Shown here piece after piece: positions 11,034 through 23,224 of a stretch of 64,000 nt of DNA. Below the pieces are notes generated by a model. That model was not told the DNA's origin and did no database searches. It saw only the letters and a program-made list of their open reading frames with translations. Positions within the stretch are counted from its first letter, which is position 1, and each line of letters begins with the position of its first letter. The translations under genes and the position numbers were made by a program. Source of the DNA: Quillaja saponaria (Eukaryota > Streptophyta > Magnoliopsida > Fabales > Quillajaceae); assembly GCA_029379385.1 (NCBI GenBank), contig CM055609.1:6014001-6078000 (forward strand), read 5' to 3'.

Positions 11034-12780
11034 AATGGAATGAAAACAGGTTTTGTCTTTTGACTTGTGGGATAAAATGGCAGAAATTAGATAGATTAAG
11101 AAACTCTCTAACATGGTAATACTAAAAAGGAAATTGCGCAAACCCCATCAAGGTTAAAAACCAGAACTAGAAGAACATTGAGGGGATATTAGTTCTTCTC
11201 TTGTAAGTGTTTAAAAATTACTGAACCACTAAAAAGATGTAGTGATAAGAGTTCAAAGGCTTCATCCACATTCCTTTATCAATAAAAGGATGGACTCCTG
11301 TTAAGGTGCTAAATTTTGGTATCAGAGCATGGTTCTAGCAACCATGCTACAGGTGGGTGTGAGAAAAACATGAGTGTGCTGAACAGGCAGTTATCTATGT
11401 GTTACTTGATATATAAAATTATTACATGAAATGTCTGTGTGCATAATATATGAAATGTGTGTGTGAGGTGAGGTATGTGTATGCATGTGTTTGGCTACTT
11501 TGTGTACCAACAATCAGACAAAGTTAAGAGGGACTGAATGGACAAGCTTTTTCTGTGTGTATGTCAGGAAAAACATGCCAAAGAAAGGTTAAAAGAGGAT
11601 TTGTTGACGGGTATATTGGTTGCCTTAGATGTTGTAACTGAGGCCATCAAGGCTGGGGCTGAAACAAGTGCTATAACAGATAGTTCATATAGTGTGGAAG
11701 TTCATCCTATAAAAGATTCTGTTTTTTCAAGCGTTTTCTAATTACTGGACTGTAATGCTGCTTATAGCAGTTGTTTTCTGTACTGGTGTTTTCATATAAT
11801 AATCACTGATATACCATTATACTCTTTACAAATTACAACCCCGTTTCAAGATGTCTTAAGTGATAAGTCTCAACAAATTGAATGTACAGTCACAGGCAAC
11901 AGATGCAGGTTACTCAATAATCATGTGACTTATGTTGTACATGTGTTTCCTGCTATTTAGCAGCTTGTTTGTTTCAACTTTCAACTTCCAATGAAATTCC
12001 TTCAATCCAAAATAATCAAAATTCTGATTCATTCAAAATGTTCTGAATGGCATTGCTCTAATTCCATAGTTGGATATCTAGAGTATATGTCTCAATTCAA
12101 ACCCTGTAAACTTTCAGTAATGTAGTCAAAGTCCTAGCGTGTTAACAAAGAAATGTTTGATTTAAAAACATACTCTAATAATCCAATTAGATCACATTGA
12201 TCACTATAAAACATGATTGGAGCTTTTTTGTTATAGGTATGTAAGTATTCAAAATTTATATGCAAGTCTAATTCTTTTGTTAACGTAATTTGGGTTGGTG
12301 GGTCTTCAATAGGTTTGTCTTTCACCTGAGAATGTCACTCTTCAAAATAGGTATAATATTTTAAGGCTTTACACGAACTTAACGGATATAAAACTAAAAT
12401 ATTTGAACCCGTTCTCCGTTTATGTACCCACTGGGATAAAAATTTAACCCATATTATCCAGTCTAGACCCGACATGTCCTAATGAAACATTAATGATCCA
12501 ATTGAACAATTTTATAACAAGAAGGAACCGTTTTCTATTTAAAGTGAGGGCAAATTAGAGATTTAATTGAAAAATAATAAAACACTTAATGATCCAATTG
12601 AACAATTATCTAACAAGAAGGATCCGTAGAAAAATTAGTGAAACTATGGATTTATAATTTGGCCAATAAATATTAAGCCAATTGGTCAAGTTGTTTAATC
12701 AGTCTCCCCCAATACGAAAGTAATTAAGTAAAAGTTCCAAAATGTTGAATACAGTAATTCTGGGATCTGAACAAGCTAAC
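11034..12780 (+). mobile_element. Retrotransposon-derived segment with primer binding site
   Basis: TGGTATCAGAGC at 11317-11328, a primer binding site complementary to initiator tRNA-Met, marks the start of an LTR-retrotransposon internal region on the plus strand. The sequence before it (to about 11130) would be the LTR end, but I cannot fix its borders. Downstream, 11538-11741 is a short ORF with a Lys-rich start and an LLTGILVALDVVTEAIKAG segment I do not recognise. No protease, integrase or RT is visible to 12780. The relic appears to have separated copy C1's 5' end from the rest of its gene. Confidence 0.4.
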
Positions 12781-12907
12781 ATACTAGTATAATATTGCAT
12801 TATTGGCACTGATTTAGGAAGCAATCTCACATTAAAAGAATAAACGCAGCCCGGTGTTTATTACTTCATCACTAATAGCTCTAGCTACAGAAGCATGAGG
12901 TAGCAAG

Positions 12908-14540
12908 ATGGAGACTCGTCATTCATGTCATACAGAGCATCCTCTGTATCTATATGATGAGATTATTGACATGAACGATGAAGTTGTCTACTCAAATTGC
13001 AAGCAGCAGGTGGGAAATGATCAAACATATGCTTGTCATGAGTGCAAGTTTTCCCTCCATAAGGATTGTGCTCATGAGCTTCCCCGAGCAATCAAACATT
13101 CATATCATCCTGAATGCCTTCTCAATCTCTGTTTCCAATAATGTCAAGTGCGATTCTTGTCACAGATTATTTTATTATGAGGACAGCTTTTGCTTCCGCT
13201 GTGAAATGTGTGACTTTGACATGGACATACGTTGTGCTCTAATGCCCTCCATCAAATCAGGAAGTCAAGATGATGAGAATAACCTTCAATACTTCAGACA
13301 TCAGCATCAGTTACAGCTTTTGCCTTCGACAAGTAATATCGATTTTCAGAATCTGTTAGAACTTATAGAGAAGAATGGTGTTGTTTGTTTTGTACGCCTA
13401 GAACCATGTCTTCAGGAGCAGCTAATCTATGACTGCATCCCTTGTGATTGTTTTGCACACAAATCTCGTGCTTAATTGCCAAGGAAGATTCAGCACCCAT
13501 TTCATCCATCACATGGACATCTCACCCTGGCGCCTATCAGTTCAGAATTTTATTGCCATCACTGTCATAATATATTTTTTTCATTTCGCTTTTGTTGTAA
13601 AAAGTGCTGCAATTTCAACTTGTGTCTAAAGTGCTTTTCAGTGAAACATTATAGATCTGGTGCAGATGATGAATTGTTTCCTGAAATCAAACACCCTTTT
13701 AGTCCTGAACGCCCTCTCATTCTGCAGGGTAACATACACTTTTGGTGCTATTCTTCACAAGTTTCTTACAAGTGATTGGTGCTACTCTTCTAAAGAGTGT
13801 CAAATGGACATAATGTCGCCTATTATTGAAACAGAAGAAGCTCATGATCAAGAGGAACATGTTATTCGTCATTTTGGACACCAACACCCCTTGATATATA
13901 TGGTGACTAAGAATGATGCAGATTGTCAACAAGTTCATTTTTATATGCCAGGAAGGCTGCTCCAAGGGGAGGCCAACCTACGGCGGCAGACACTGAATGT
14001 TTCGTACATGAATCATGTGCTAAATTTCCTTTGGAGATGCAACACAAATTTGACCCACCCCACCCATTGTTCCTACTTGGTGGTTGGTATGAATCATTTT
14101 GTTGCAATTTTAGTGTCTCTTCAAGTTCTTCATTTCGTTACCATTGTAAAGAATGCGACTTCTATTTGTGTCTAAAATGCTATTATGAGAAGCCAAGAAT
14201 AAAGTATAGAAGCCATCCTCAAGCTTTTTTTTATTTTTTCATAGAAAGAATATTGGAAGAAACTCTCGAGTGTAATGAATGTGAACACTTTATCGAAAGC
14301 TTACTCTCATAAGGATGAGCATGACAGCTACATTCCAACTCAATATTGTGCATTCCGTTGTATCGAGTGTGATTTTAATCTTGTGGTCCATTACCTTTTA
14401 ACTTTGAACATGAAGATCATGGCCATCCTCTCACATATATGGATTCATTTTTGGAAAACGATTCTGATGACTATTACTGTCAAGTTTACTGCCGTGCAGA
14501 TTGCAACTATATTGCCGAGGCAAACTGTGTTATCTTCGAG
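12908..14540 (+). pseudogene. DC1 (C1_2) domain gene copy C, main exon, broken
   Basis: The exon starts METRHSCHTEHPLYLYDEIID, aligned with the starts at 10720 and 23225. It has the same series of DC1 repeats as copy D plus a small insertion (SNIDFQNLLELIEKNG). Lesions are: frame change at 13130-13140 in the LLNL segment; CAA to TAA at 13473 in the SRA(stop)LP segment; loss of ligands (VVYSNC for ACCSKC, FVRLEPC for FVCHEPC, KSRA for KSCA); and further frame changes near 13775 and 14310. The 3' end keeps the donor (ATCTTCGAG|GTAAAC at 14540) and the next exon. It is a non-functional copy that still preserves exon structure. Confidence 0.8.
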
Positions 14541-14693
14541 GTAAACTTACAATTATTATCCTTACTCACATTTATATTACCAAACATTATATAAACTTTT
14601 TTGTTTTATTTTAATGAAACAACCTTTATTAGACTTTATTAATCACACTCTCCATCTAGTGGAGTGGATTCTTAATTTCTCTAACTTTATTAG

Positions 14694-15700
14694 GTGCTAC
14701 ATGTATTAAAGGGGGAATGTGACAATATGCTCCTTAGGGCTGTTGGTGAACCAATGATGTTTGTTCAAGACACAGGCCAAGGGAGTGCAACTAGCAGAAA
14801 TGGAAAGGCAGAACTTCAGATCCTGACCTTGGAGGACATAATCAAAGCTTTATCTAATAAGGATAAAAACAAAATTAAAGATTTTTTTGAACCTCAATTT
14901 TGTTAGGAGGATGAAAAAATTGAAGATGCATCAGATGTTGATCAAGAAGAGCATGGTTATAGCAGTAAAATTTCTCCATATACCGACAATTATGTAATAC
15001 AGCTACAGTGAAGGCTTCTCTCTGGCAAACTTTTGTGTCAACAGTACATGATTCCTTGGAATTTGGCCCCCATTCCGAAGGACTTGTTTAACAAATATGG
15101 GGATATCAGTAGTGAATCAGATTCAAGTAGTTCAAATTTGAAGGGAATAGTTTTCTTCTACTTATGTTGGACGATAAGCAACATGAACATAACAATTGTC
15201 ACTGATGTCTCCAAAAGTTTGATTATCCGCTGGTTCTACATTCTAAAAGCTGTGCAGAAGATAGGTTTCAAAATCAATTTTTCTGTTGATCGTCTTAAGA
15301 GAGTTGATCGAGCTTATTTCAGTTTTCAAACTAAAAAACGTGAGAGTGACATTCTTTCCATCCTTGATGATAGGAAGAAAACTTTGTACAAAGAGCTGGA
15401 GGAACTTAAGGAAAAAGTGGAACAATTTGAAAGAGTTCTATGAGCAGCATAAAACACTTTCTGAAATCCATAAAATCAGGATTTATCAAGACTGGCTTTG
15501 GGGAGGCTTCTAAATTAGACTGGAAGACTGTAGGCGATTGTGTAATTACTAATATTGTTAAGGAAATATGTGACATGAAGAGGAGTTTATTTGGGAGAGG
15601 TAGAAAAGATAAATATGAAGAGGAGTTTATTTTCTCATTTTGTGAAGCAAATTCTTTCAAAGTTGAGTTTGTCATTGATCATTTGATAAAATCTGTCTGA
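14694..15700 (+). pseudogene. C-terminal helical module exon of DC1 copy C, degraded
   Basis: The acceptor TTTATTAG is followed by VLHVLKGECDNMLLRAVGEP. A stop at 14904, just after the FFEPQFC segment, breaks the frame. The 15033-15443 part continues as YMIPWNLAPIPKDLFNKYGD, FYLCWTISNM and a Lys/Glu-rich coiled-coil end (LYKELEELKEKVEQFE). The last piece is shifted one frame (15440-15700) and keeps the EASKLDW element. A tandem 'agataaatatgaagaggagtttatt'-type duplication is visible around 15575-15630. Confidence 0.7.
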
Positions 15701-16326
15701 AGAAGTGATCAACAAACTGACACCATATATCATTGACAATAGCGTGAAATATTTCTATCTTGGGATTTGCCTCATAAGCACTAAGAAATGGAGTTTCTTT
15801 TCATGCGGTTTCTCAACAGTATACCTGATTAGTAATTTTTTATTGCTTTTGCAGAATTTGATGAAACCAAATTATGTTATTGCACAATCACACTGTCAAT
15901 TTGTTTGTACGAGAAGCTTAATGTGAGGTTATATTATAAAGAGAGTAGCCTCTCCTTTTCACATAGTTTTATCAGAATCAGTCCTATTCTAATGAATTTA
16001 TCAAATAGAGTTAAACTCAACTAATAAGAGAGTCAATTGATTAAATTATCATTAAACTAAGTTATTTATCGTGTTATTTTTTATTAATAAATATATTATA
16101 AATTTCTATATATTTATCATGGTACCCCACAATTTGTATAACCTAATATATATATATATAAAAGAAGTTCTGGCCAACCCCATGAGTTACCCTACCTAAC
16201 CCGGACCATCTAGATCTAGTATGAATCGGGTTCGGGTAAAACAGTGTCCGGCCCTTGATCAACGCACTAAATGCCCAACTAGTCAAAGATTTCAACAGCC
16301 AACTGCTGGAATTACAAACAGCGTTA
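15701..16326. other. Intergenic, AT-rich
   Basis: No gene was seen. A (TA)n run lies at 16148-16160. Confidence 0.35.
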
Positions 16327-16760
16327 ATGGCGTCTCGCTCAGCTGCCCGTTCCCCCTCACTACCAGAAGGTAAGGACAAGTGCTCAAATGTCCCACTCTG
16401 TTTCAAGTTATTGCTGTTTGGTTTCCCGGAAAAGAAAAAATCATTTTTTTCCTGCGGTCTCTTAGTAATCTTACTTTGGTCCTCTGCTTAATATGCACCG
16501 AGATGATGGTGTTTTTCTACGATAATTATTAATAAGTCCCTGCTTCTAGATTTCTTTCTTCAGCAGCTCTGAGATCTAGATTAATCAAGATTAGGATCGG
16601 CAACGAAGCCACCGACATTTTCAGAAATGGGTCAACTAAGGCAATCAAATTGTAATCTTCAAGCTTTGACAGATACCCAAAGAACTTAGAAAATCTCAAA
16701 GTGTTTGTACACACGCCCTGGAGGTTAGATTTCTCTATGTCTTAATTATCTCCTATTGCC
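16327..16760 (+). pseudogene. 5' fragment of a PPR gene (copy of the 41.3 kb gene)
   Basis: ATGGCGTCTCGCTC at 16327 followed by a GAAGGTAAG donor mirrors exon 1 and donor of the intact PPR gene (41323-41357). The stretch 16540-16710 then matches exon 2 of that gene (41690-41945). Shared blocks include 'cttctagatttctttcttc', 'agaaatgggtca', 'ggcaatcaaattg' and 'gaactcagaaa'-like sequence, and the following intron start is similar too. Many small indels destroy the frame, and exon 3 with the repeats is absent. It is a truncated, decayed duplicate. Confidence 0.65.
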
Positions 16761-17654
16761 CTGTTTGATTACCATGAAAATGGCGGAAAATAAAATGATA
16801 TCGAGCTGGTGTTCCATCGCTGTTAAGACAGGACTTAGGTATTAAAATTTCTGATGAAGTTGTTAAAGGGACTATCTTCAATATATTTTTTGTACCCATA
16901 ATTTGTATTTTAGTGAATCAGCATGAAACTGCATGTTATACAGCTCATCTTGTTCGTCATTATGATTTGTTGTTCTCAAAACAAAATTATTATGATTTTG
17001 TGGGTTATACGTGTTGTTAAGTTTGAAAGAATATTTGGAGGAGAAATTCTGTAGTCACCTATGATGATATTTAATTTTACTTATCCAGCAAATCTCAAGT
17101 GTGAAACATTAATGGTGTGGAAAGGAACCTTCAGGCTGTCTTTTAAGTTATAACATTTGCTAAATTAAATGTCAAGCTTTTTAGTATTTATGTTCTCTTT
17201 ACTGTAACTTGTTAATATTAAACTACTTGTTGTTTACATATCTTTAGTGCTAGTTATTGGCATAACATTAGCAACATTGTATTTGGTCTATAATTAAAAA
17301 AGCAAAAGCAACTTATAAATCTGTTTACCCATCTCTCTTATTTTCCTTTTCTCATTAAGAATATTCTTATTACAAAATTGAATTCATTAGCATATAAACG
17401 CCAATGACTATAAAATTATATTTCTGAACAATTGTTACCTTCATTTTCCTTTTTCTGTTTTTAATTGATATAGGAATCTATTTGTTAATGATGATTGATG
17501 GGTTTGCAGATCTATAAGATGGAGATGGATTAGAGGCACCAAGGGTGTCAATGAGTTGTCATCTCTGTCAAAATTGATTTCCACTTGTTTGTTCTTGTTC
17601 TTTCCAATTCCTAAACTTCTTCTGTTAATTTCTATCAGTTAGAGTTCATCAACC
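16761..17654. other. Intergenic; upstream of the winged-helix/LRR gene
   Basis: No coding signal. The final part (17500-17654) may be 5' UTR of the downstream gene, possibly with an intron ending at the TTTGCAG near 17510. Confidence 0.35.
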
Positions 17655-20084
17655 ATGGCATCAAACAATGGCACAATCAAACAAAACATAGAAACCATAT
17701 CCAAATTGCTTAAACATCTTCAACCAATGGTCGAGAATGACAACAAAAATAGCACTGACAATGACAATATTAGTGGAAATGAAATCAACAGCAATATCAG
17801 TGGTGCTGCCAGCGGCGATGTTAGCAACAGCAACAAAGGCATCAAGTGTTCTCCTTCTGATGTCAAGAAATTATATAAGAACCTAAGTCAAATTAAATAT
17901 GCTCTGACCAAGCTCAATGATTTCTCAACTAAACTCAAAAGTTTTGAAGGTAAGGTTGGTGACCCGATACGACCTCTTCTAGCCAGCCTTGAGCAAAACT
18001 TTGAGATTGAAGCTTCCACAGCAGTCCCTATAAATTTCAATTTGAATCCGACTCAAATTTATGAAAAGCTTGAGGTAATAAGAAAAGAGATTAAGAAATG
18101 GAAGCATCAGATTCCACCTGTGCCCAAATTGATCTCTGCTGGGTCCAGTGCTCATCATAATTTACAGATGAGCAATGGTAGTGGTGCAGTCAGTATACTC
18201 CCTAACCTAGACATGAATGGAAGTTTTGACTCTTGCTCCATTCTTGAAGATTTTGACAAGCTTCATATTAAATTGAAGCACTGCTTAATGTGCTTTGCCA
18301 TACTCCCAGAAAACTCCATTGTAAAAAAGAGGCTTCTGACTCATTGGTGGCTTGCAGAACGTTTCATAGACCCAGCTTATTGGTGGGGTTCAGTGCACAC
18401 ACCTGAGGAAGTCGCTTATGAAATTCTGCAGGAATTCACCATGAAGGGCTTTATTGAGGCTATCAAAAAAAGGCGTAGAAAAACTGCAAATAGCTATAGG
18501 ATGTTTCCTCTTGTGAGATCTGCTGTAATTGCAGTGGTCAAAAAGACTAACTTCTTTGGGTATGTTTCTAAAGAGTATCCAACTGCAGCATCCTCTTGGC
18601 CTAAGAGTAAGAGGGTATGTCTAGAAAAAGGTTCCAAGGCCAGTCTCCCATCAAAGGATACTGCAGCACAAAAAGATCAAAAGGAAGCTATAAAGATACA
18701 GTACATTATTCAATCTCAGCGAGTCATATCCTGATTTTCCTTCTGAGCTCTTTTCAAGGATGAAATATCTCAATGTTCTCTGTTTAGGAAGGTGGGAGAG
18801 CACAGTTGAGCGTCATATTGAGGTTGAAAGCACAGAATTCTTGAAAGGGTTGGAGAAAATGCAATATCTGAGGTTTTTAAGCCTCCAAGGAATTTCTAGA
18901 ATTGACGAGCTTCCCAAATCTGTATGCAGTCTCTTCAATTTGAGAATCCTAGATCTTAAGGCGTGTCACAATCTACAAGCACTTCCAAATGGGATAAAAT
19001 CACTCAAGAAACTGGTACACTTGGATATTTCAGAGTGTTATTTGCTGGATCACATCCCGAAGGAGCTATCATATCTAACAGAACTGGAAGTACTTAAGGG
19101 GTTTGTAATTAATGATCTCAAAATTCGAAACTTTTGTATCCTCAGCGACTTAATTCAACTGACCAAGCTGAGAAAATTGTGCATAATCACAAGCAGGGAG
19201 AATTTCCCTTTGAATACAGAGTTGCAGTCTCTAAAAAAGCTTCAATCTCTTAAAAAGTTATCAATAGCGTGGACCGGAGGAGGAAATCCACCAAAACAAA
19301 CAACTACTAGTGTCACTAACCCAAGCAGTGGCAACCCCGTGAGTAGCAGTACCCCCACCACCCCAAGAAGTGGCAATCCTGTGAATAGCAGCACCTCCTC
19401 AAATACCTCGAAGGTGAATATAGTTTAACATAATATAGTTATTAATTTTTATTTTTTTATATTCACTGAATTTACAATGTTTCCCAAAGTTAGAAGCGCC
19501 CATTTGTTTGATTCAGAGTGGCCTGAACATGAAGAAACTCTTCAATAGATGGAGTGGTCTGAGACACTCTAGTGAGACCTGCAAGGAGAAAGCAACCCCA
19601 GCAGCAGCAACCTTGCCAGTAGGCAGTACCCATAAGTCCCATGAGCAGCAGTACCCCCAATCCCATGAGTAGCAGTACCCCCAACCCCACAAACACCACC
19701 ACCGACACTATCCCAAACAGCAGTGGTGAAACCAGCTTGAGCAGCAGCACTGTCCCAAATGCATGGATTCTGGAGAAACTGGATCTTCAGTGTTTCCCAA
19801 AGTCTGAAGCACCGGATTGGTTGAGCCCTAGTAGTCTTAACATAAAAAAACTCTACTGCAGAGGGGGCAATCTCAGACATTTGGGTAAAATTTCAGAGAG
19901 AGACAATAAGTGGAAAGTTGAGATTTTGCGTCTGAAGTTCTTGTGCAAATTGAAAATGAGTTGGATAGAACTGTTACCAGCTTTTCCAGGTTTGATCTAC
20001 TTGGAGATAGTGAAATGCCCCTTGATCACTTTCAGCCCCTGTGACGAAAATGGAGAGTGGATGAACAGCCAAAAAGTGAAATAG
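17655..20084 (+). pseudogene. Winged-helix + LRR protein, RPP13-like 4 type, no NB-ARC (disrupted)
   Basis: Best matches by eye are plant proteins annotated as disease resistance RPP13-like protein 4. The first part (17655-18734) has an N-terminal helical region rich in Asn/Ser and a segment NPTQIYEKLEVIRKEIKKW. At residues 205-240 it has a winged-helix-like block (CLMCFAILPENSIVKKR then THWWLAERFIDP). No P-loop, kinase-2 or GLPLA is present. The LRR part (18700-19413) includes LRFLSLQGISRIDELP and LRILDLKACHNLQALP. The two parts are in different frames: one extra t at 18702 separates KIQ from TLFNLSESYPDF. After LSIAWTGG comes a Ser/Thr/Pro-rich low-complexity stretch, then a stop at 19428. 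The C-terminal exon-like piece (19641-20084, WILEKLDLQCFP) has no in-frame acceptor I can find. It may be a pseudogene or a gene with sequence errors. Confidence 0.7.
19306..19735 (+). repeat. Ser/Thr/Pro-coding minisatellite in the LRR gene
   Basis: Units of the form 'agcagtacccccaacccc' and 'agtggcaaccccgtgagtag' recur at 19325-19410 and again at 19635-19700, on both sides of a 200-base stretch. That stretch holds a partial duplicate of the downstream LRR exon ('tgtttcccaaagt' block at 19480 and at 19790). The related fragment at 30650-31440 has the same repeats. Slippage and internal duplication probably broke the gene's 3' part here. Confidence 0.6.
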
Positions 20085-21430
20085 AAGCATATCTGATAAA
20101 CGAATTTACTGGTTATTGATCTCAACTTTACTTGTATTATGTTGTTATGTTTATGGCGCTTTTGTTCTCAGTTTTATGTTTGTTTTTATCTTTTCTTATC
20201 AAAAGAAAGAGTTGTTTCTTTTCAGGTTTATTTTGGCTGGTGCATGAACTTCTGATATGTGGATTTAAACAAAGTTGTGACATCTTATATCTCTTAGACT
20301 GTTAGTTTCATTCTTCTAATGCTGTTATTTTGAAGTTTTTTTTTTAATAAAAAAAAAATGCTCCATTAAAGCAAATCAAATATCTGTTTGCCAATGTGAT
20401 CTTTCATATACGATTCAGTAACTTAGCAGTCAAGGAAAGAAGAGTAGAATTTGTAAGCTTTGAAAACAGAGTAGTTCAACTCTCTGTCTGAAATAGTCGT
20501 AGTAAATCCTAAAAATACATATACTTGTCAGTGTTATAGTTAAATTACAAAGTTACAGAAAAATAATACTGACCTTTCGGTCTTTTTTTATTCCCCCAAA
20601 TCAACCTATCTTTGTCAAATTCTCATTTGTTGAACACTGCAAAATGAAACCATGCACCTAATCGCAGGGTAGGCAGTCTCTTCGGGCTGCATGTGCTCAG
20701 TGCTCTCGTTCATATATAACGGAGGGAAATTAATTTAGTCAATAATAAATTCAAGGTCTCATCTATTCATAAAATAATTGATCTTGGATTTGATATTATG
20801 GATTCACTCTAATGGGTTTGCAAGAGAAAAATGCAAAGAAAAACTTAATAAAATAATTAAACACAAATTAAAAATCTAATTTTGAGTATAGGTCTAATCT
20901 CAAATTATATATTTATCTTTCTGATCTAATTAAAATAAGTTAATTTATAAATATTCATATTTTCATTCAGCTTTAAAAAAAATCACCAATGTCAATCCTT
21001 AAATATGTATATATGCACTTAATTTTATTGCAAGTAATATAATAATAAGTAGATATTGTTCTATGAGAAATTATATCACTTTTAAAGCTAATTAGCAATA
21101 TATATATATGCACTTAATTTTAATCACGCTAATGCAATTTGAATGTTGGAACTCTAACAAAACAAGCAATTTAAATAAATTTAACTAACACTTAAGTACA
21201 CAATATCTCTCGCACTTCATCTATGTTTCCCCCTCTTTTAATCAACTCATGTAATTATTCAAATATTAACTTAGATTTCTTAAGTAATTATAGGCATTTT
21301 CTCATGTCTAGCAATTGTATTTTTTTTTTTTAATTTAATTCACTATATTCAATTGAGAATTATACTAAGACAACTTCATTAAGCACCAATCTAATTCAAT
21401 TACTTATGGCTAATGAGTATATTCTTATTT
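20085..21430. other. Intergenic, AT-rich
   Basis: The 3' UTR of the LRR gene lies at the start; the block 20100-20460 is copied at 31190-31450. Beyond that the sequence is AT-rich with no coding signal. Confidence 0.4.
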
Positions 21431-21432
21431 CT

Positions 21433-21606
21433 TTAACAAATCAGATTATTCAATTAAAACGAACAATCTAATAACAAGCTATGTTACTTGAAACTAACTC
21501 CAAAATTGACTCTCCCAATTAACAAATCAGATTATTCAATTAAAACGAACAATCTAATAACAAGCTATGTTACTTGAAACTAACTCCAAAATTGACTCTC
21601 CCAAGT
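21433..21606. repeat. Perfect 86-bp tandem duplication
   Basis: The unit beginning 'ttaacaaatcagattattc' at 21433 is repeated starting at 21519. The two copies are identical over about 83 bases up to 'gactctccca'. The lack of divergence points to a recent duplication or an assembly artefact. Confidence 0.85.
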
Positions 21607-21974
21607 CAAGTTCAAGGTTCCTAATCAATTTAACTAGTGATCAAACAATTAGAAGTATTAAGAACAATGTAACATATATATTTTGAACTAAAACATGTAT
21701 AAAATCAAATCAAGTGCCACATAGGCCGGATGTGAGTTCAATTACAACCCTAGAATAAAACTACTTCATACTAGCTATGGAAAACAACACAAAAGAAATA
21801 AGCCATTATAAGTAAAAATAAATAAAGAGGGTAGAAGATTAGAGTTTATCATAACGCGGGTCTCCATGATCTCCTTAAAATCTCTTAACTCACTTGCCCT
21901 GGTATCTTTTCATCTTTAGTATTCACCTCCTTATATAGGTCTTTTTCTCCTAGTTTTACCAAACTATGAGTCCT

Positions 21975-22390
21975 TGAAAACACGGGACGGCGTAGAGGTG
22001 CTTCCTTGGAGTTGCGGCGCCACTGCCTCTGTCTAGTCCATATAAGACACTAACCCGTCACGCCGCAACATATTCATGCATGGCGCTACCTTCTCTAGTT
22101 GCTTACGAAGTCGTCTTAGTTGATGGTATAGCGACGTCTTTCTTAGTGTACTGTGGCGCTATGCTCTCTAACTTGGACTTCAATTTCTACAATTGGAGCA
22201 CTGTGGCACTCATTGACATGGCGCTGCTGTGCTCTCTAACTTAGAGGGTAAATTTTTCAGAATGTGGTGCTGCGGCTTAGGTGATGTCATGCTGCCGCTA
22301 AGCTCTTTGACTTTGAGTTATAAAATTGATCTTACGGCACTGAGACATCCCTTGATCTGGCATTGCAGCACGAGACTTCTTTTATCCTTC
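21975..22390. repeat. GC-rich degenerate repeat island
   Basis: Within very AT-rich DNA, this 0.4 kb stretch repeats motifs of the form CTGTGGCGCT, followed by 'tctctaacttgga'. Examples start near 22010, 22150, 22200, 22265 and 22330, roughly 60-80 bases apart. No ORF fits. It is probably part of an unidentified non-autonomous element. Confidence 0.45.
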
Positions 22391-23224
22391 TTTATTTTCG
22401 ATTAGGACACAACAAAAACACATGAAAACAAATTAAATAACCAACACAATAAAACCCACTCTTAATTAAATTAAAACCTACAAACTCCTAAACAATCTCG
22501 ACTAAATACAAAATGACAATTCTAATTAATATCTAACTTAAAACTTAGGGATTTAGCATGAATTAGGTATCAAAAGTAACGTCTAATAAAACTGTCAGCT
22601 CTCCACGAGTTTGAGGTTTCACTCTCGTGAATGCATGTCAACATGTCAACAGGGATAACTTAATTTTTCTATAAAAATATATATATATAAACGATACCTT
22701 CTTTTTTATAATATATATAATAATAAACAATACTTTTTAATCAATTAAGTAGAAAGCCTTCTGTGGAATCCTTTTACTTGATAGTAAAGCGTAAAAGTAT
22801 TGGCTGAGTTTATAATTCAAACAAAAACCCAACCATTTGATATATAGATTCCACGTACGGCATAGTTATGTTTTTAACATTAAAAAACTCAAACAAAGAT
22901 TTTCTATCTCCAACATTTCAATCCAACTCCATTATGACGGAAACAATAATCTAGATTCTAGAACTAGAAGAATAAATAGAGAATGACGTGCAGGGACAAT
23001 GCACGTAACATTCTCCTTTATTTATTCTAATTTTTCTTTCTCTTGCGGCCAAGAATTTTTTTGCAGTATAAATCAACCAAGACTAAATAGATTTCTTGCA
23101 GCTTTAACTACTGATTAGGAAGCTTGAATATCAAAAGAGAGTCGATTGGAGTGAGATCGATAAACATCAGCTGCTGTTCATTACAGAAGCTAGCTAGCTA
23201 GCTGGAGAGGTTGCATTAATTGAG
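22391..23224. other. Intergenic; leader of DC1 copy D at the end
   Basis: AT-rich with a (TA)n run at 22676-22690. The last 130 bases share blocks with the leaders of copies C1 and C ('gagtcgattggagtgagat', 'gttcattac'). No gene was seen before the ATG at 23225. Confidence 0.4.

Noticed and set aside
19490..19880. Minus-strand frames over the minisatellite (Gly/Leu/Val-rich)
   Set aside because: They are reverse readings of Ser/Thr/Pro codons; the plus-strand reading matches LRR sequence.
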